Below, in pieces: positions 11,491 through 23,601 of a stretch of DNA of 64,000 bases. Position numbers and translations under genes: made by a program. The stretch comes from Stictocephala bisonia (lineage: Eukaryota > Arthropoda > Insecta > Hemiptera > Membracidae): NCBI GenBank assembly GCA_035578905.1, contig JAQJVL010000082.1, positions 729,618 to 793,617 on the forward strand, given 5' to 3'. Under the pieces are notes generated by a model. That model searched no databases, had not been told where the DNA came from, and worked only from the letters and a program-made list of their open reading frames with translations. Numbering within the stretch: position 1 is the first letter of the stretch; each line of letters begins with the position of its first letter.

Positions 11491-12262
11491 CTGTCAGAGA
11501 TGGACAGTCGTATTGCTTCTACCTGACGATGGTGTTTGGTGTAGGGGATGTGTGCTGAACGTGACTTCGGTTCAACGAGATTCACTGGTTTGTCAGTGCC
11601 ATGAATAAATATTAGTTGTTCAATCGTTATTTACCGATCAGTATACATTGATGTGACATGGTTAGTACTAGGGCTACATTCACTCACAAATTATCATTTC
11701 GTAATATCTTGCTAATAAACTTGTGATATTTCTTTTGAACAGTATTTATGCAAAATCTACTTTGATGTTTAACTCACCGATAAAAAAAAGAACATTTGAA
11801 ATACGATTTTGAATCTGTGAGTTTGTGGACTACATAGTGCAGACTATATACTGCACTATGGCGTGTGTATTAGCATATAGCTATTGGTATCTTAATGAAG
11901 TGAACTAAAATTATTTTTGTTAACAACTGTTTTCAAAACTGGAAAATAAGTTCATAATGAAGGGATAAGAAAGTAAACAAAGCCCGTCTTAATTACTTTC
12001 TGTGGGCAGGTAGCCTATTTGAAACTTGAGATGTGAATCTCCTTTAGTAAGTTTTAAGTATATATTTTTTCTTTTTGTTCGTCAGACTTGTTTGTCAAAA
12101 AATGTTTGCGTGTTGCTACAATTGTCACATTCCTAACCTTGTTTTTTTAATATATATATATATAATAAACTTTATTGAGTAACTTATTACTTCTTGGAAA
12201 ATTCAACAGTTGTAGGCTACGTATTTTTACACCTACCGCGGGAATATTTGCTTCCGAAAACT
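11491..12262. other. No gene seen
   Basis: Contains a short (TA)n run near 12,152-12,164. The string GGGCTACATTCACTCAC at about 11,670 resembles GACTACATTCAC strings near 13,130 and 13,232, a weak dispersed motif. Confidence 0.45.
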
Positions 12263-12380
12263 GCGCCGGTGTCTGTCTGTTATCAGTGGTGATAACGCCC
12301 AGCTGTTCACGGAATTAGTTATCATTTCCGTTTACAAACACTTCATTCCGCTATCGAAGTCCAGACGTAAACACCGGCGC
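12263..12380. repeat. GC-rich structured inverted repeat
   Basis: Outer arms GCGCCGGTGT at 12,263-12,272 and its complement ending at 12,380 (ACACCGGCGC), both followed inward by a CTG/CAG block. Inside is a 7 bp hairpin GTTATCA/TGATAAC (12,279-12,296). It could be an old MITE or a conserved structured element. Confidence 0.5.
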
Positions 12381-14370
12381 TCTCTGTCCAGCTACTTACG
12401 TCATCTATTAAGGCAGATTGAGTGATTGATATCGGACTTCCTGGAAAAAAAATAGATTTATATGCATGGAATTGCAATAGAATTATCCTGATTGCACTCA
12501 GTAGGTATATCATTTGTTATATTCTAATGTTGAAAGGGAGATATTAGATATGACTTGAATTGGAAATTTACGACTAACGTTTCTCAGGCGGAACTGATGT
12601 ATCTTGGCATATTTGTAAAGTAATGTTGTAACGACCAAAATTAATCGCAGAAAAGAAATTGGCATCCATTTTGTTTATTTTGTTTGTTGTGGCGTTCTTT
12701 ACTTTATACTAAACAAATTAATATTTACGGGTAGAACGTATGAACACTTTCAGGCCATACAAATGACCTTACACACAATCAGAAAAAAAACTATTAAGGT
12801 TCTTATTCTACGGAAAGCTCAAAAACATTCTAAGGCAGTGATTTTCAACCAGAGGTCGGGTATGAGTAAATAATACATTCGAGATGTTCTACATAAAACA
12901 CTATATATAAATTATATCCTATTATTAGTGATATATTTGTAATCATTTTACATGTGCTTAAGTATTTTAAATTTTTTTTAACTCATCAGCTAGTTTCATA
13001 ATACCTAGTTTAACCTTATTAAGTTTCATATTGCTATTGTAGTACTTACCATATACGGAAAGTGGTTTGCATTGTAACCTAATTGTTCTTTATAAGAAAT
13101 AATAATTAACGTGTAACGGTAAGTAACGAGACTACATTCACTTACTACATATCAGTCGGAAAAACGGAGGGTGGTGCGTTGCCCTTGATTAGTCTTTATA
13201 ACTAGCATCAATTGGTTTGAAACGGTCGGTACCAAGACTACATTCACGTACAAAATACATGCCGGCAAGTTTAATCAAAGTTTGATTTTTACCCTTGTGC
13301 TTACGACTGTCAAGTTTTCTTTGGGGTAAACTTAAGTTTTCGTCGAAGAAAAACCGGAGTTGAAGAAGTAACATTATTCTTTTATGAACTTGTAACAAGA
13401 GCTGGCGGTTAATATCCAAGTCAAACAGCTGTTACAGCGCAATAGTTGAGTAGAGGGAGCGGTATTATTCATCGGGCCAGTCACTACGGAGCAGTTCTTA
13501 CCGCAACGGCTATTTGCATTGCTGAGCAGCCCTCACAATGAGACCTTTGAGACGGGAGTAACCTATAAATGGGTTAATCACTTTACCGAGCTTTTAACTG
13601 AACACGGTGAAACAAGTTTAGGGCAATTAAACACAGGTGGAGACTAGAACCCTCTCTCAGAGCACTTAATGTACTGCACTTTCCGCCCAGTCCTGGCCTT
13701 GTCCCGAGGGAAACTTGGAATAACTTACTGAACTTGTGATAATGGACAAAGGTCGCTTTCTTTTGGCCGCAGCGAACTCGTCGGTGTAAATATATCAATT
13801 TGTAGGAATATTTCTATCCTTCAAGATTTTGAGGGGAATATAAGGTGAGGGTCTGACAAGATACTAGCCCTGTCATCGTATGGCAAACTAGAGAAATAAC
13901 TACTCGAAACACTAACTCGACACACATTCAGCGCACTTGTGTTTCTTTCTTTCTTTCTTTATTTCCTGATTTCATTACGTAAGCATAACTTTGTCCTGAG
14001 AGAAACGTTGAATTGTTTATCAAAACATATATATGTCTTGTGATAATACACAGAAAACAGAGACATTGAGAGCTGATAGACTTCGAGCTGTAATGGTTGA
14101 GAGAGAGGGTGTACCTGTGAAGGTCTTGGTTATTAATATTGAGTAAAATAAACTTAGGTAGGAATATTATTGTACGAGAGCTCGTCAGTAGTGAGAAATG
14201 AATGAATTCTTTAAACCTAAGTACAAATTACCGAGGGTTTCCCTCAAAATGTAAAAAAAATTCGAATATTTAAAATTGATTTTGTGATTGTACGATAATA
14301 AATTGTTTTTTGAAAGTTATTTTTTGCGTTAGAAAGTTAATTTTAGTTAATTTATTGGAGATTTTCAACA
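12381..14370. other. No gene seen; (TTTC)n microsatellite near 13,943
   Basis: Frames at 13,189-13,419 and 13,583-13,798 (minus) resemble nothing known. A TTTC microsatellite lies at about 13,942-13,960. 13,430-13,560 is modestly GC-richer and low-copy in this window. Confidence 0.45.
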
Positions 14371-14946
14371 CTAAATGTTTTTTAAAAAACAAACATGACG
14401 TTTCGAGCTGTGTGAAACTCCAATCTTCCTCAGATGTTATTCAATACTACCTTAACGTACATTTGGATTAAAACACAGATTAAATGAAATGAAATTATCA
14501 AAACAAAACCTAAATTACTTAAAATGTCTTTATTTGTAATCGATGTATTTGTGTGTAAGAAGCCACAGATTTCGTACCCACAGGGTTCAAAAATCAAAAT
14601 AAAAAATCAATCAAACTTTAGTTTTGGAGACGTTCCTACTTTCAATCAATATAATATTCTGTGTACTGATTAATACATTTACATATGTTATTTCCCAATT
14701 TTGTTATTAATGGTTGTTTTAATAACTTATATGATGTAATATAATGTATTATGTACTGTTTTTTTTTTGTTTTTTTTTTAATATTAAAATAGGAAAAGTT
14801 TCTGGTTGTTTAAGGATTTTGATATTTATATAGTTTGATTCGATATGAGTATCCTAAATGTATGTTAAGGTGGTAAGTAGCATCTGAAGACGCCCAGAGT
14901 TTGTATACCTGTCGAAACGTTGTATTAGTTTTTAAACATTAGAAGC
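14371..14946. mobile_element. Fold-back element with ~95 bp inverted arms (CGAAACG family)
   Basis: The left arm (14,371-14,466) and the reverse of the right arm (14,853-14,946) align along their length. Each reads, in one sense, AAATGTAYGTTAAGG, then CATCTGARGA, a variable 20 bp, CGAAACGT, then a T/A-rich block ending CATTTAG. They flank a 385 bp AT-rich spacer with long T runs. The CTGARGA...CGAAACG module recurs at 43.9 and 56.1 kb. Such modules occur near ends of some retroelements (Penelope-like elements are one possibility), but no protein supports a class. Confidence 0.6.
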
Positions 14947-17100
14947 ATTAGTAATCTTTAGTAATTTAATTATCTTAATTAAGTGTTATTGAAACTTCGT
15001 TTTTATACTTACTGAATGTTAAATACGATAAAACATCAAGTATGCACCCGTAATTTTGCTCTATATAGGTTTGTATGTATACTGCTTATGAATATATAGA
15101 ATTATAAATCGAGATATATTATAAGCGATGTTTTTCTCTGGTGTGATGACTAGTAACTTCGAAGCCTTCTTTACTTTTTTCAATAAGAACTTAAAATATT
15201 AACATTCTGAGGAACAAACCAAGATTAATGATGCGGGTCCCTGCTGCGTGTTAGGGCGAAAATCTGTTCCAGATGGGTAATTCCATAGTAATTTTTCACT
15301 TTTATCAAATTAAATTCTTGTCCCTTTGTCACCATGTAATACAATACGGTGGTAGGGGAGGAACAAAGGTGGGGCACCCTTTCCCTTCTTCCCTCAACCT
15401 CAGCACGTCTCCATTCTACGCGTAATGTCTTATGGAGGGAGCAATATGTGTAATACAAGGCGATGAAATATTTTGGAACAATATTGTTGTGTATATAGGC
15501 CTACTTAATGATCTCCATTTTTAAGGCTTTCATTACAACAAGCAAGAGATTATATGAAATGTATTACAGTTAAACGTTGTTACAACAAACAATATTTTTG
15601 TCAATTGTTTAGATAAACGCACCCAGCCAATTTTTTAAAACTTCATCCAAAATCTCTTTTTAGGTTAAGCGTATTCTTTTCGTGATTTCGGCTTTTAGTA
15701 AATTTTTCATTTTTAAAACTATTTACTTTTCTGTTTTATAAGTACTTACTAATTTATAGCTCTCGTCATATTCTTTGTGAACATCGCCTTGTACTTGATT
15801 TGACTTTATTATAAGAACTAAACGAGTAAATAGTGAGGTTTAATGAAATAATATTTGTTTTTTTCTTTTTATTTTAAACTTGATTAGTTTAGTAATACAT
15901 TTTGCTTAGTTACGTTAGTTAAATCATTGTAAAATTATTTTGTAAAAAAGGCTTTAATCAAGTTAATAAAATTCACAATACAGTCAGTAGCATATGTCGG
16001 TTGCAGTAAAGTTGTAGATTACTTAAGGTATCAACGATTCTATGACATTTCGACCTCAGTTGATCCCTCATAATGCACACATAATGTTAAGTACTATCTT
16101 AAAAATCCTCGATACTAACGGTCCTGTCGTGAATTTCCGTCATAATTTGGGCAGACACGGCTTCTTGAGTCTACTAGTTGTTCAATGCCTGTAGATCTAA
16201 TTTTAGAGGGATTTAAACATAATCTATTGTAACATTTGTTCACACTTTTTGCTCTGCGTATGTATTTAATATGCACGAGCTGTTAGTATTGCCTTAATTT
16301 AATTTTTGCGTTTTCTTTTGCATGGCCATTATTTTAAATTGAGAGTAAATTAAAAAAAAAAAACATAAATGCAAATATGTAGTTTTGCCTTTCTGTGGAG
16401 TAGCCATCAATCAAATTTCATAATGATCAGTCATTATGTTTGGCTATAATTGAGGTACAAACAAACAAATTCAGATTAAATGACAAACTATCAAACTTAT
16501 CAAAGATATCGTATGGTATAATAAAAATATAAATAGTAAATTACAACAACAAAAAAACGTAGATTCTAAGGACGTGACCGCTATTATTTTGTTTACATGA
16601 AACATTGATGTAGGCCTCCTTGGCCCTTTTCGTTTCAAAGACCTTTTCTATCTGGTAATCCGAATTTTGCAATTTCTCCTTATACGACTCGCCCAGAGCC
16701 GTTGCAAATAATACGGCTGGTTTGGTTGTCCGCGGAAACAGCCTGTTTTATATTCATACTTTAGACTGGGGGAGATTTCTGCTGATTCGGTTGTCTTATT
16801 CTCCATTGGAACAGATAATTTCTGTCTCAGTGTTTGATTATTATTTCAGTGCCCTCAATGTTTTAAAGTCAAGTTTGTAATACCTCAATAATAAATATAT
16901 TTTTTTAAACAATTTTACAAGTGAGAGAAGGTTTTTAACTCACTTTTAGCCTGTCAGAGGAAGAAATCGTCAACATAAGAAACATCGTTGGCAATGTTTC
17001 AATTAAGTATTTCTATAAAAATAAATACTATAAAATTGATCAATATAAACATGTTAATTGCAATACTAGATACTCAGAGTATTACCGGATATGTATCATT
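14947..17100. other. No gene seen
   Basis: AT-rich with an A-run near 16,350. A GC-richer stretch at 16,615-16,760 is unremarkable in coding terms. The minus frame at 15,225-15,458 has no recognisable domain. Confidence 0.5.
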
Positions 17101-17109
17101 GTTAATACG

Positions 17110-17300
17110 TATTTTATGGCGAATATGAATGATCATATGAGCGTGGATGACTTTTGTCTTCAAGTTACTAACTGAGTTCGACTTTTACTCAGAAGGGGCC
17201 ATTTATAAATAGTCAGGGCAACTAAGAGACCTAAAATTGCATGTGGAATCCAAACTACGTAGCAATGGTCTGATTTTCAGCTAATTGACGGTAGGCGGAA
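17110..17300 (+). repeat. SINE-like dispersed repeat (GACGCCGA family), copy A
   Basis: Shares GGCGAATATGAATGATCATA, TTACTAACTGAGTTCGACTT, CCATTTATAAATAGTCAG and GGTCTGATTTTCAGCTA with copies near 56.9 and 60.6 kb. The T-arm-like palindrome seen in other copies is degraded here (ATGTGGAATCCAAACTACGT). Confidence 0.65.
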
Positions 17301-17450
17301 TTTTGATCCGTGGTGTCAGGTACAGAACGTCATAAATATTCCTACAATCCCTTTGCCGTTCTGGTGTCGTTGATCCGTGAAAGAAAAAGTGAAAGTGGAA
17401 GGGGTGGCGAGAGTGAGGGACAAGAGGAATTTTTGGGTGCTTGTCACAAA
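17297..17450 (+). repeat. Dispersed repeat, pair with inverted copy at ~20.0-20.14 kb
   Basis: TTTTGATCCGTGGTGTCAGG + TACAGAACGTCAT matches, in reverse, the sequence near 20,108-20,136. A second TTGATCCGTGAA and a purine-rich GAGAGTGAGGG/GGAATTTTTGGGTG block follow in both. The 72-codon frame here is not taken as a gene. Confidence 0.5.
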
Positions 17451-18254
17451 ATACAGTTGCACGTTACCTCTTATAACATTTTTAAACATTTAAACAAAGC
17501 AAAGCAAATTATGTACACTGACAGATAATAATAAGCAGCCGAATAAAGTAAACCATTTAACTGCCATATTAGAAGCAAAATATTGAGTCATTTTAGGCGA
17601 TTTAAATTTTGTTTACACGCTCGGGCAATCCTAAACTATCCTAAACGTACCCTTATTTACGTCAGAGCCTTATTTGTATAGCCCTAATATAGATATAAAC
17701 TAGTTACAAAATTCAATGTTAAAAATAAAAAATGTTTTTTTTATTTTGTAAATACAGTTTAAATAGGTTTAATTTAACATTATTACAATACTGATCATTT
17801 ATTTATTTATTTATTCATATCAGTTATTAATTCCATTAAGCGATATTTTTTAATTGTAAATTTTCTTGGTTGTTTGTTTATGACTGTGTAATGTTTTTTT
17901 TTCTTTTGTAAATACATGATTCTAGTTTTATTTATGTAGTATTATTAAATTAAATCCTTATTACTGTTTCAAACACATTAAGTAAGTGCATTTTAACCAC
18001 TCAATTTTCACCGATTTGCGTCAAATTTTATATCACGATTAACAGCAGGCCGCGATGAATAACGTAACATGACTTATATTTCCATAAAATTGAATCTGGA
18101 AAAAAATTGTATCGGTACTCGAAGCAATACGTGTGACTAATTGGCTGCCCGCCGGCCTCCCGACCCAGCTTACGGGTGACAATGGCTTCGAAAGGTGGGC
18201 TATTAGCGCGGTCGACTGCGTTTTCCGGCTCAAAGTAGGTGTTGGTATACTATA
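17451..18254. other. No gene seen
   Basis: AT-rich to about 18,040, then a GC-richer patch (18,120-18,240) with a 73-codon minus frame of no recognised family. Confidence 0.5.
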
Positions 18255-18290
18255 GACCAACGATCACTTTTCAAGCAGTGATCGTTGGTC
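18255..18290. repeat. Perfect 14 bp hairpin
   Basis: GACCAACGATCACT (18,255-18,268) and its exact complement (18,277-18,290) separated by 8 bases. A third partial copy, CCAACGATCAC, follows immediately at 18,290-18,300. Confidence 0.8.
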
Positions 18291-18300
18291 CAACGATCAC

Positions 18301-19189
18301 CTCCATAGCACAACTTGTTACAATGAACAGTTCAAGGTGTATACTGAAGGCATCCCTGCATACTACATTCTTTTACACGTACTGAATATTATTCATTTGG
18401 TTGTTCTTCAACCCAGTTTCCAAAGGAGAATTCTTGCTTAAGAATCTGCAGAGGCTAGCATCCATGTTGAATATATTCCCATAGCAGCATTGTTTACATT
18501 GAAACTAAATAGTATGATTGTTTATCATCCAAATTTTGTGAATGAAGTGGCATTTTAAACGCAACAAGAATACAATACCTACTGTTTTTAAAAGCTATAT
18601 TTTTAATATACATCGTAGTTCGTCTGAAAAAGAGTTAAATTAAAATGTGTTACTTTGAACATTTGTATTAATTTTTCCACTTGTTTATTCCATTTAGTTT
18701 GGCTACAAAACATACATAGGAAATTTTGAATTTTTTCGTAATTATTAACTTGTTGTTAAATATGGGTATATAACAATTAAACAACCATTAACTTTAAACA
18801 TAAAAGTGCTGCCCCACATCGAGGGTGACAAAAATATATTAAGATTGTTATATTTTTATAAAAGAGAAACACTACACGTTTATTACATTATAGTTTCAAT
18901 ATACATAATTATAGAAACTAACTTATATAAATTTCCTCAAAAAATATATACATAAGCCTAAAACAAGAAATTTATACAATCGACTGAAAATTATACAATG
19001 TAAATACTTAACAATACAAAAAATCGTGATTTATATAAATTAATTGCCTTAAATTATATAATAAATTGCCTTATAATTTTTGAAATCTTGAAGTGAAACA
19101 ATTTAAAAAACTTATATGCAACTATTTTTTAGAAGAATGTTTATACAAAATTGAAGACTTCTTAAAAATTCAACTGTAATTTATATGTA
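18301..19189. other. No gene seen; strongly AT-rich
   Basis: Long A/T-rich stretch without frames over 60 codons or clear repeats. Confidence 0.5.
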
Positions 19190-19275
19190 CCTTTTACTCA
19201 ACATAATATGTATTATATTATATATTGTAATACCTCATTTGAGGTTTGGATGCAATAAAGATTATTATTATTATA
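19190..19275 (+). mobile_element. 3' end of a non-LTR retrotransposon
   Basis: Ends CTCATTTGAGGTTTGGATGC followed by AATAAAGATTATTATTATTA, the ATT-microsatellite tail after a polyadenylation-like AATAAA that is typical of many Jockey/CR1-type LINEs. No coding sequence remains upstream, so this is a severely 5'-truncated copy. It is in the opposite orientation to the reverse transcriptase relic at 4.5-6.1 kb. Confidence 0.55.
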
Positions 19276-19984
19276 TTAGGCCTGACGGGAGTCAAATTAT
19301 AAAATAAAAATGTGGCGTTTAAGCCATAGTTTAGGATTAATTGTAACTAATATAATACAATTAATTTAATTCAATGAAGCTCAAAATATCATAAAGTAGG
19401 TTAGTAGAATTAAAATTTATTGAATGACATTTAAATGGGTCCGTTTTTTTACACCTTAAATTTACTTATATAATTTTATTTATTAAATACAATACAGACG
19501 GTAGGCGTCCCTTTACCTAAACGTTACACCTATTTCCTCCCCGTTAGTGGACGTTAATTTTAATGTTGATTTTTACATTTATAAAATTACTATCTGTCAT
19601 TTAGTTATAATTTAGATTTTGAACTAACGTATATAGATTTATTAAAAAACATATAATGCATACTTTCTAAATTTAATTGCAATGCAACGTAGGATATTTA
19701 AAAATAAACCTTATGGTGGTGATTATCATTATTATTGAATGATGTAGTTGTTAGATCAAAAATTACAATTAATTCAAAGCGTTTCATAGCCATTGATCGA
19801 CAAAGTTGTATTATACATAGTCAATAATGAAATTAGTAAATAAATCACTCTTGAAGTAATCAGGATCAGTTTTAGACATCTAACAACTGTAATAAGAGTC
19901 AATACGATTGCAGAGTCAGTATACCTAAAGCAATTATATCTGTCTTTGTTAGGTAAAATGTTTCTGCAGAGTGACTGGCATGTA
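19276..19984. other. No gene seen
   Basis: AT-rich. The 91-codon minus frame at 19,774-20,049 runs into a dispersed repeat and has no recognised domain. Confidence 0.5.
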
Positions 19985-20140
19985 ACCACCTGGTTGTTCA
20001 CCCCTAAATTCCCCATCTGCTGCCTTCCCTCTCTTTTCGGCAGTGTCAATATCTCCTTCGCGGATCAAAACGCCACCCAGAGGAGCCACCAATTAGGTTG
20101 ACACTTTAATGACGGTCTGTGCCTGACCTCACGGATCAAA
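19985..20140 (-). repeat. Dispersed repeat, inverted partner of 17,297-17,450
   Basis: On the minus strand: TTTTTGATCCGTGAGGTCAG, GCACAGACCGTCAT, later TTTTGATCCGCGAAGG, then AGAGAGGGAAGG and GGGGAATTTAGGGGTG, in the same order as the 17.3 kb copy. Middle portions differ. Confidence 0.5.
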
Positions 20141-20169
20141 AATCCTGCACCCCTAATTGACATGCCTGA

Positions 20170-20395
20170 TTCTCAATACTCGCCCTTACACAACATCCGG
20201 ACATTGACTACCACCCAACGTAGACACACCAGACTTCACTAGTAGTGCCCACACCGATAGCAACCATTGAGTGGACGCCATGTCGATATTAAGAGGACCG
20301 AAAATAGAACCTATCGTCTACAATCTCCACAAAACGCTATCCCCAAGTAGCTGGGTCACAGCACTTCGACAATAGTGCCGAAGTAATCATGAATG
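20170..20395 (+). repeat. SINE-like dispersed repeat (GACGCCGA family), copy B (3' part)
   Basis: Contains ACAACATCCGGACATTGACT, ACCACCCAACGTAGACACAC, GACTTCACTAGTAGTGCCCA, GCAACCATTGAGTGGACGCC, AGGACCGAAAATAGAACCTA and CCCCAAGTAGCTGGGT. The same blocks occur in order at 45.2 kb and 57.1 kb and, reversed, at 26.2-26.5 kb. Confidence 0.7.
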
Positions 20396-22099
20396 TAATG
20401 ATCATGTCAAATGTATGAAGAACAATGTTTTATGTTTAACGATTGAATTAACGTATTTTATCAACTAACTCAATCATTGTTACATTTTCCATAAATAAAT
20501 AAGCCTACTTAGCTATATAATGCACTTTATACGTATTAATACTTTTTACAGTTCAAATAAAGTCCATTTTCATAAGAAGATGTCTTCATAAACTTTAAAC
20601 TGTGAGATTCGTTGTAGAATTCGTCTAGACTGGACTGAAACTTTTAACTGTTTTTTGTCGATTTTTAAAGTCCGGGGTTGAATGAACAAATTGTGAAAAT
20701 CTCAAACAGTGTTGTGTCGGTGGGGAGTTACTTTGCCAGCGCTGCCGTGGCAATCTTATTAATCTCGTAGTTAGTCTTTACGATTATGAATACAGCCAGG
20801 AAGCAGAGCTGACTGGAAAAATCCCTGGCCGTTAGGTCCACATTAAGGGGCAAATTACTTATGTAATCTTGCCCATTATGTATATTGTGCGAATAAACAT
20901 TATCCCTCTCCCAATTCCTCCCTTCTCGCCTTCTAACCCCGCATCGGTACTGAATATTTTTCATCTCGTACTTCAGCTACTTTTGATGTGTTTTTTTATT
21001 TTTCGCCATTAATGATCCGCCGGGTTTACGGTGATGATGGCTCATTTGCAGAGGCGGAATTAAATTAGAGAAAGCAGTTTTACTGAAAATTATGATTGGA
21101 TGAATTTCTTTACCGTGAGACGAAAGAATTATGCTGGAGTATGACGCAGTGCTATTTTATAGACATTCATGCATTTCATTACGTGACCACGAAGTTTAGT
21201 TTTGAAACTAAGGGATTCTTGTTAACATTTTTTCATTAGCAGTTCATTGCTACAAGACGTACTTTAAACATGAATTAAGTCTTCTAGTGACTGTAATAAT
21301 GCTCTCTACGTTTTTTTTTTTTCTTTTATTTTGTGTTTAAGCTAATTGTGAAGCTATATAATTGTACAATGAACGGTAGAAGCTCTTGTTCCGATGAGCA
21401 AAGTCGGATAATAGTGCCCCATGAAATCCATATAGACGCTATATCACAATATCAACGTACTGTACTTCGGGTATCCTACTCAAATTATTGTGGTTTTTTT
21501 GAAACAGTATTTTTTTTGGAAATGTATTTGAAAATGCATTACGTATAGGTAATTACGCCTTTTAATTTACTATCTATAGAAAACATATTCCTCATGATTG
21601 CTGTAAGGGTTTATCTGTAATCGCAAGACAAACAAACTAAATCGTATGGAATACTAAAATAAAAGATGAAAAAAAGATTTCGTTTACGATGTTGATTAAT
21701 TTACCTCGTATTGCTTTGTAAACAAGTCTTAAAATAACACATCCAGCATTCATCTGAGTGGTGATTCGTGCCGCAACCCTTTTGGCTACAAATATACGAT
21801 CAATTTGTAACAATCGAAACAGGCTTTACATCGAACTCAGTAATCCGAAAGTTTTACCAGAATCCATGAACTGAATTGAATAAAACGTTCTCCTGAAATA
21901 AATACTTTTGCGCTTTGACCGTTAAAACCCTTTTATCTGCATCCCACGTCCATTTACCTTGGATTTGCCCCAGTTTGCTTTTATTGCTTGTAATGTATGA
22001 TCGAGGTAGCCTGAGTTTATTTCACTATGTATATTGTCATTTTTATGTCAAAATAGCCGTATGTTGAGCTCCGGTATCGGATATATTTTACGGCCGTAG
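20396..22099. other. No supported gene
   Basis: Frames at 20,728-20,964 (minus) and 21,333-21,548 (plus) have no family match. 20,800-21,060 is GC-richer and low-copy and includes a candidate conserved stretch around 20,840-20,900. Confidence 0.45.
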
Positions 22100-22876
22100 A
22101 ACGTTTGGCACACATTTTTGGCCGATTTGGAATGGCACGATTGGCACAGTCATTAGAGGGGATTAAGAAGGGTCAACCTGTAAGTTTCAGAAAGGCACGA
22201 TTGGCACACACCGCCCGGCCAGGTAGTAGCAGCCAGGTGGCCAGAATGCGGGAAAATGGGAACTTTTTGCCCCCGCAAATTCCCTGCTGTGGTGCTTATT
22301 GAAGTAAGCAACTAACCTAACCTAACCTAACCAAACCTAACCTAACATGCGGTAGATCACAGCTGCTACCCAGGTAGATCACGGATGCTACCCGAGTAGA
22401 TCACGGCTGCTACCCAAGTAGATCACGGATGCTACCCAATTGGTACACGGATGCTACCCAAATAGATCATGATCTAACCTAACCTAACCTAACCTGCGGT
22501 AGATCACAGCTGCTACCCAGGTAGATCACGGATGCTACCCGAGTAGATCACGGCTGCTACCCAAGTAGATCACGGATGCTACCCAATTGGAACACAGATG
22601 CTACCCAAATAGATCATGATCTAACCTAACCTAACCTAACCTAACCTAGTGAGGTTTAAATTTAAAAATTTGTTATATCACGGGCAAATGACTGCCACGC
22701 AGAGTTGACGGGAATAATACAATTCCCGTTTTCCCTCGTTCGATGGCGTCTACCTGGTCGAGCGACTGTGCCAATCCTGCCTTTTCCAAGCAGGCGAGTT
22801 GACCCTACTTATTCCGCTCTAATGATTGTGCCAATACTGCCATGGGCAGAAGGTCCAAAAATGTGTGCCAATCGTC
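22100..22876. mobile_element. Fold-back element with ~165 bp arms enclosing telomere-like and 22 bp tandem repeats
   Basis: The left arm (22,100-22,264) and the reverse of the right arm (22,716-22,876) align: TTGGCACACATTTTTGG, ATTGGCACARTCATTAGAG, AAGRAGGGTCAAC, a second GATTGGCACA, CCAGGTAG, and GGGAAAAYGGGAA. The arms have diverged noticeably. The centre contains CCTAA runs and an array of 22 bp units, annotated separately. No transposase. Frames at 22,105-22,302 and 22,705-22,899 lie in the arms and are not genes. Confidence 0.65.
22311..22648. repeat. Interstitial insect-telomere-like repeats with duplicated 147 bp higher-order unit
   Basis: CCTAA runs (TTAGG on the other strand) at 22,311-22,345, 22,474-22,494 and 22,620-22,648 separate two copies of a block. 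Each block has about five 22 bp units of the form GTAGATCACGGATGCTACCC + RA. The units keep the same order of variants in both blocks, starting at 22,352 and 22,499, so the whole 147 bp block was duplicated once. Confidence 0.85.
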
Positions 22877-23589
22877 CGATCCCCTATTTTACTGTGTAAA
22901 AGTTTGCACGTGTAGCACTTAGCGTTGGGTATGAGTCTCTATACTTCAATGTATTTCGGTGTAGAAAATGTGTTGGGTGCAGTTTTTAACAAGTTATATT
23001 TTTTTAATTTCTTAAGAAATTAATTATTTACCAGAGGTAACAATAAAGGAATCAGACTATTTGGTTACCTATTTTTACTTTTAATAAATACTTAACTATA
23101 AATAGCTACATAAGCTATGTACTTTTAGTATACGTATTATTATGTTTTTAATCCTTAACAAAAGATCTCCTATATTTAGCGATCTAGGTACTACTGTTCA
23201 GCAACAACTTTTGGTAACACATCCTGACATCCATTTATATAATCTTGGAGTTCCACACATTCTTTGTGCACACTGTCATTAAAATATCCTCTTTTGAAAT
23301 CAACCCCTCATATCTCGACTATTGCTTAGTCTAAACATGGGACATAGAAAAAATGCATAGTTTAAAATTAAATACCCAACTGAATATTCCTGTCTTTTAT
23401 TTAATATAATTAGCACTTAATAATTATAGTTAAGAATACATAATAAGTAAGAATAGGTGCTATCTAAACCAGTCGATGTTAATTATGTGTTTTTGCTGCC
23501 ATTATCTCGTGGTAGAAAAGAAGGACGCAACAGTTGCAACATCAGTTTCGTGTGTTGAGAGTTTTGGAACGGAGATTGTGAATGCCACT
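22877..23589. other. No gene seen
   Basis: AT-rich. The 61-codon minus frame at 23,483-23,668 runs into the palindromic element. Confidence 0.5.
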
Positions 23590-23601
23590 TGAATAAAAAC
23601 T

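Noticed and set aside
22105..22899. Reading frames in the fold-back arms
   Set aside because: The frames on the two arms are not equivalent translations and lie in diverged inverted repeats.
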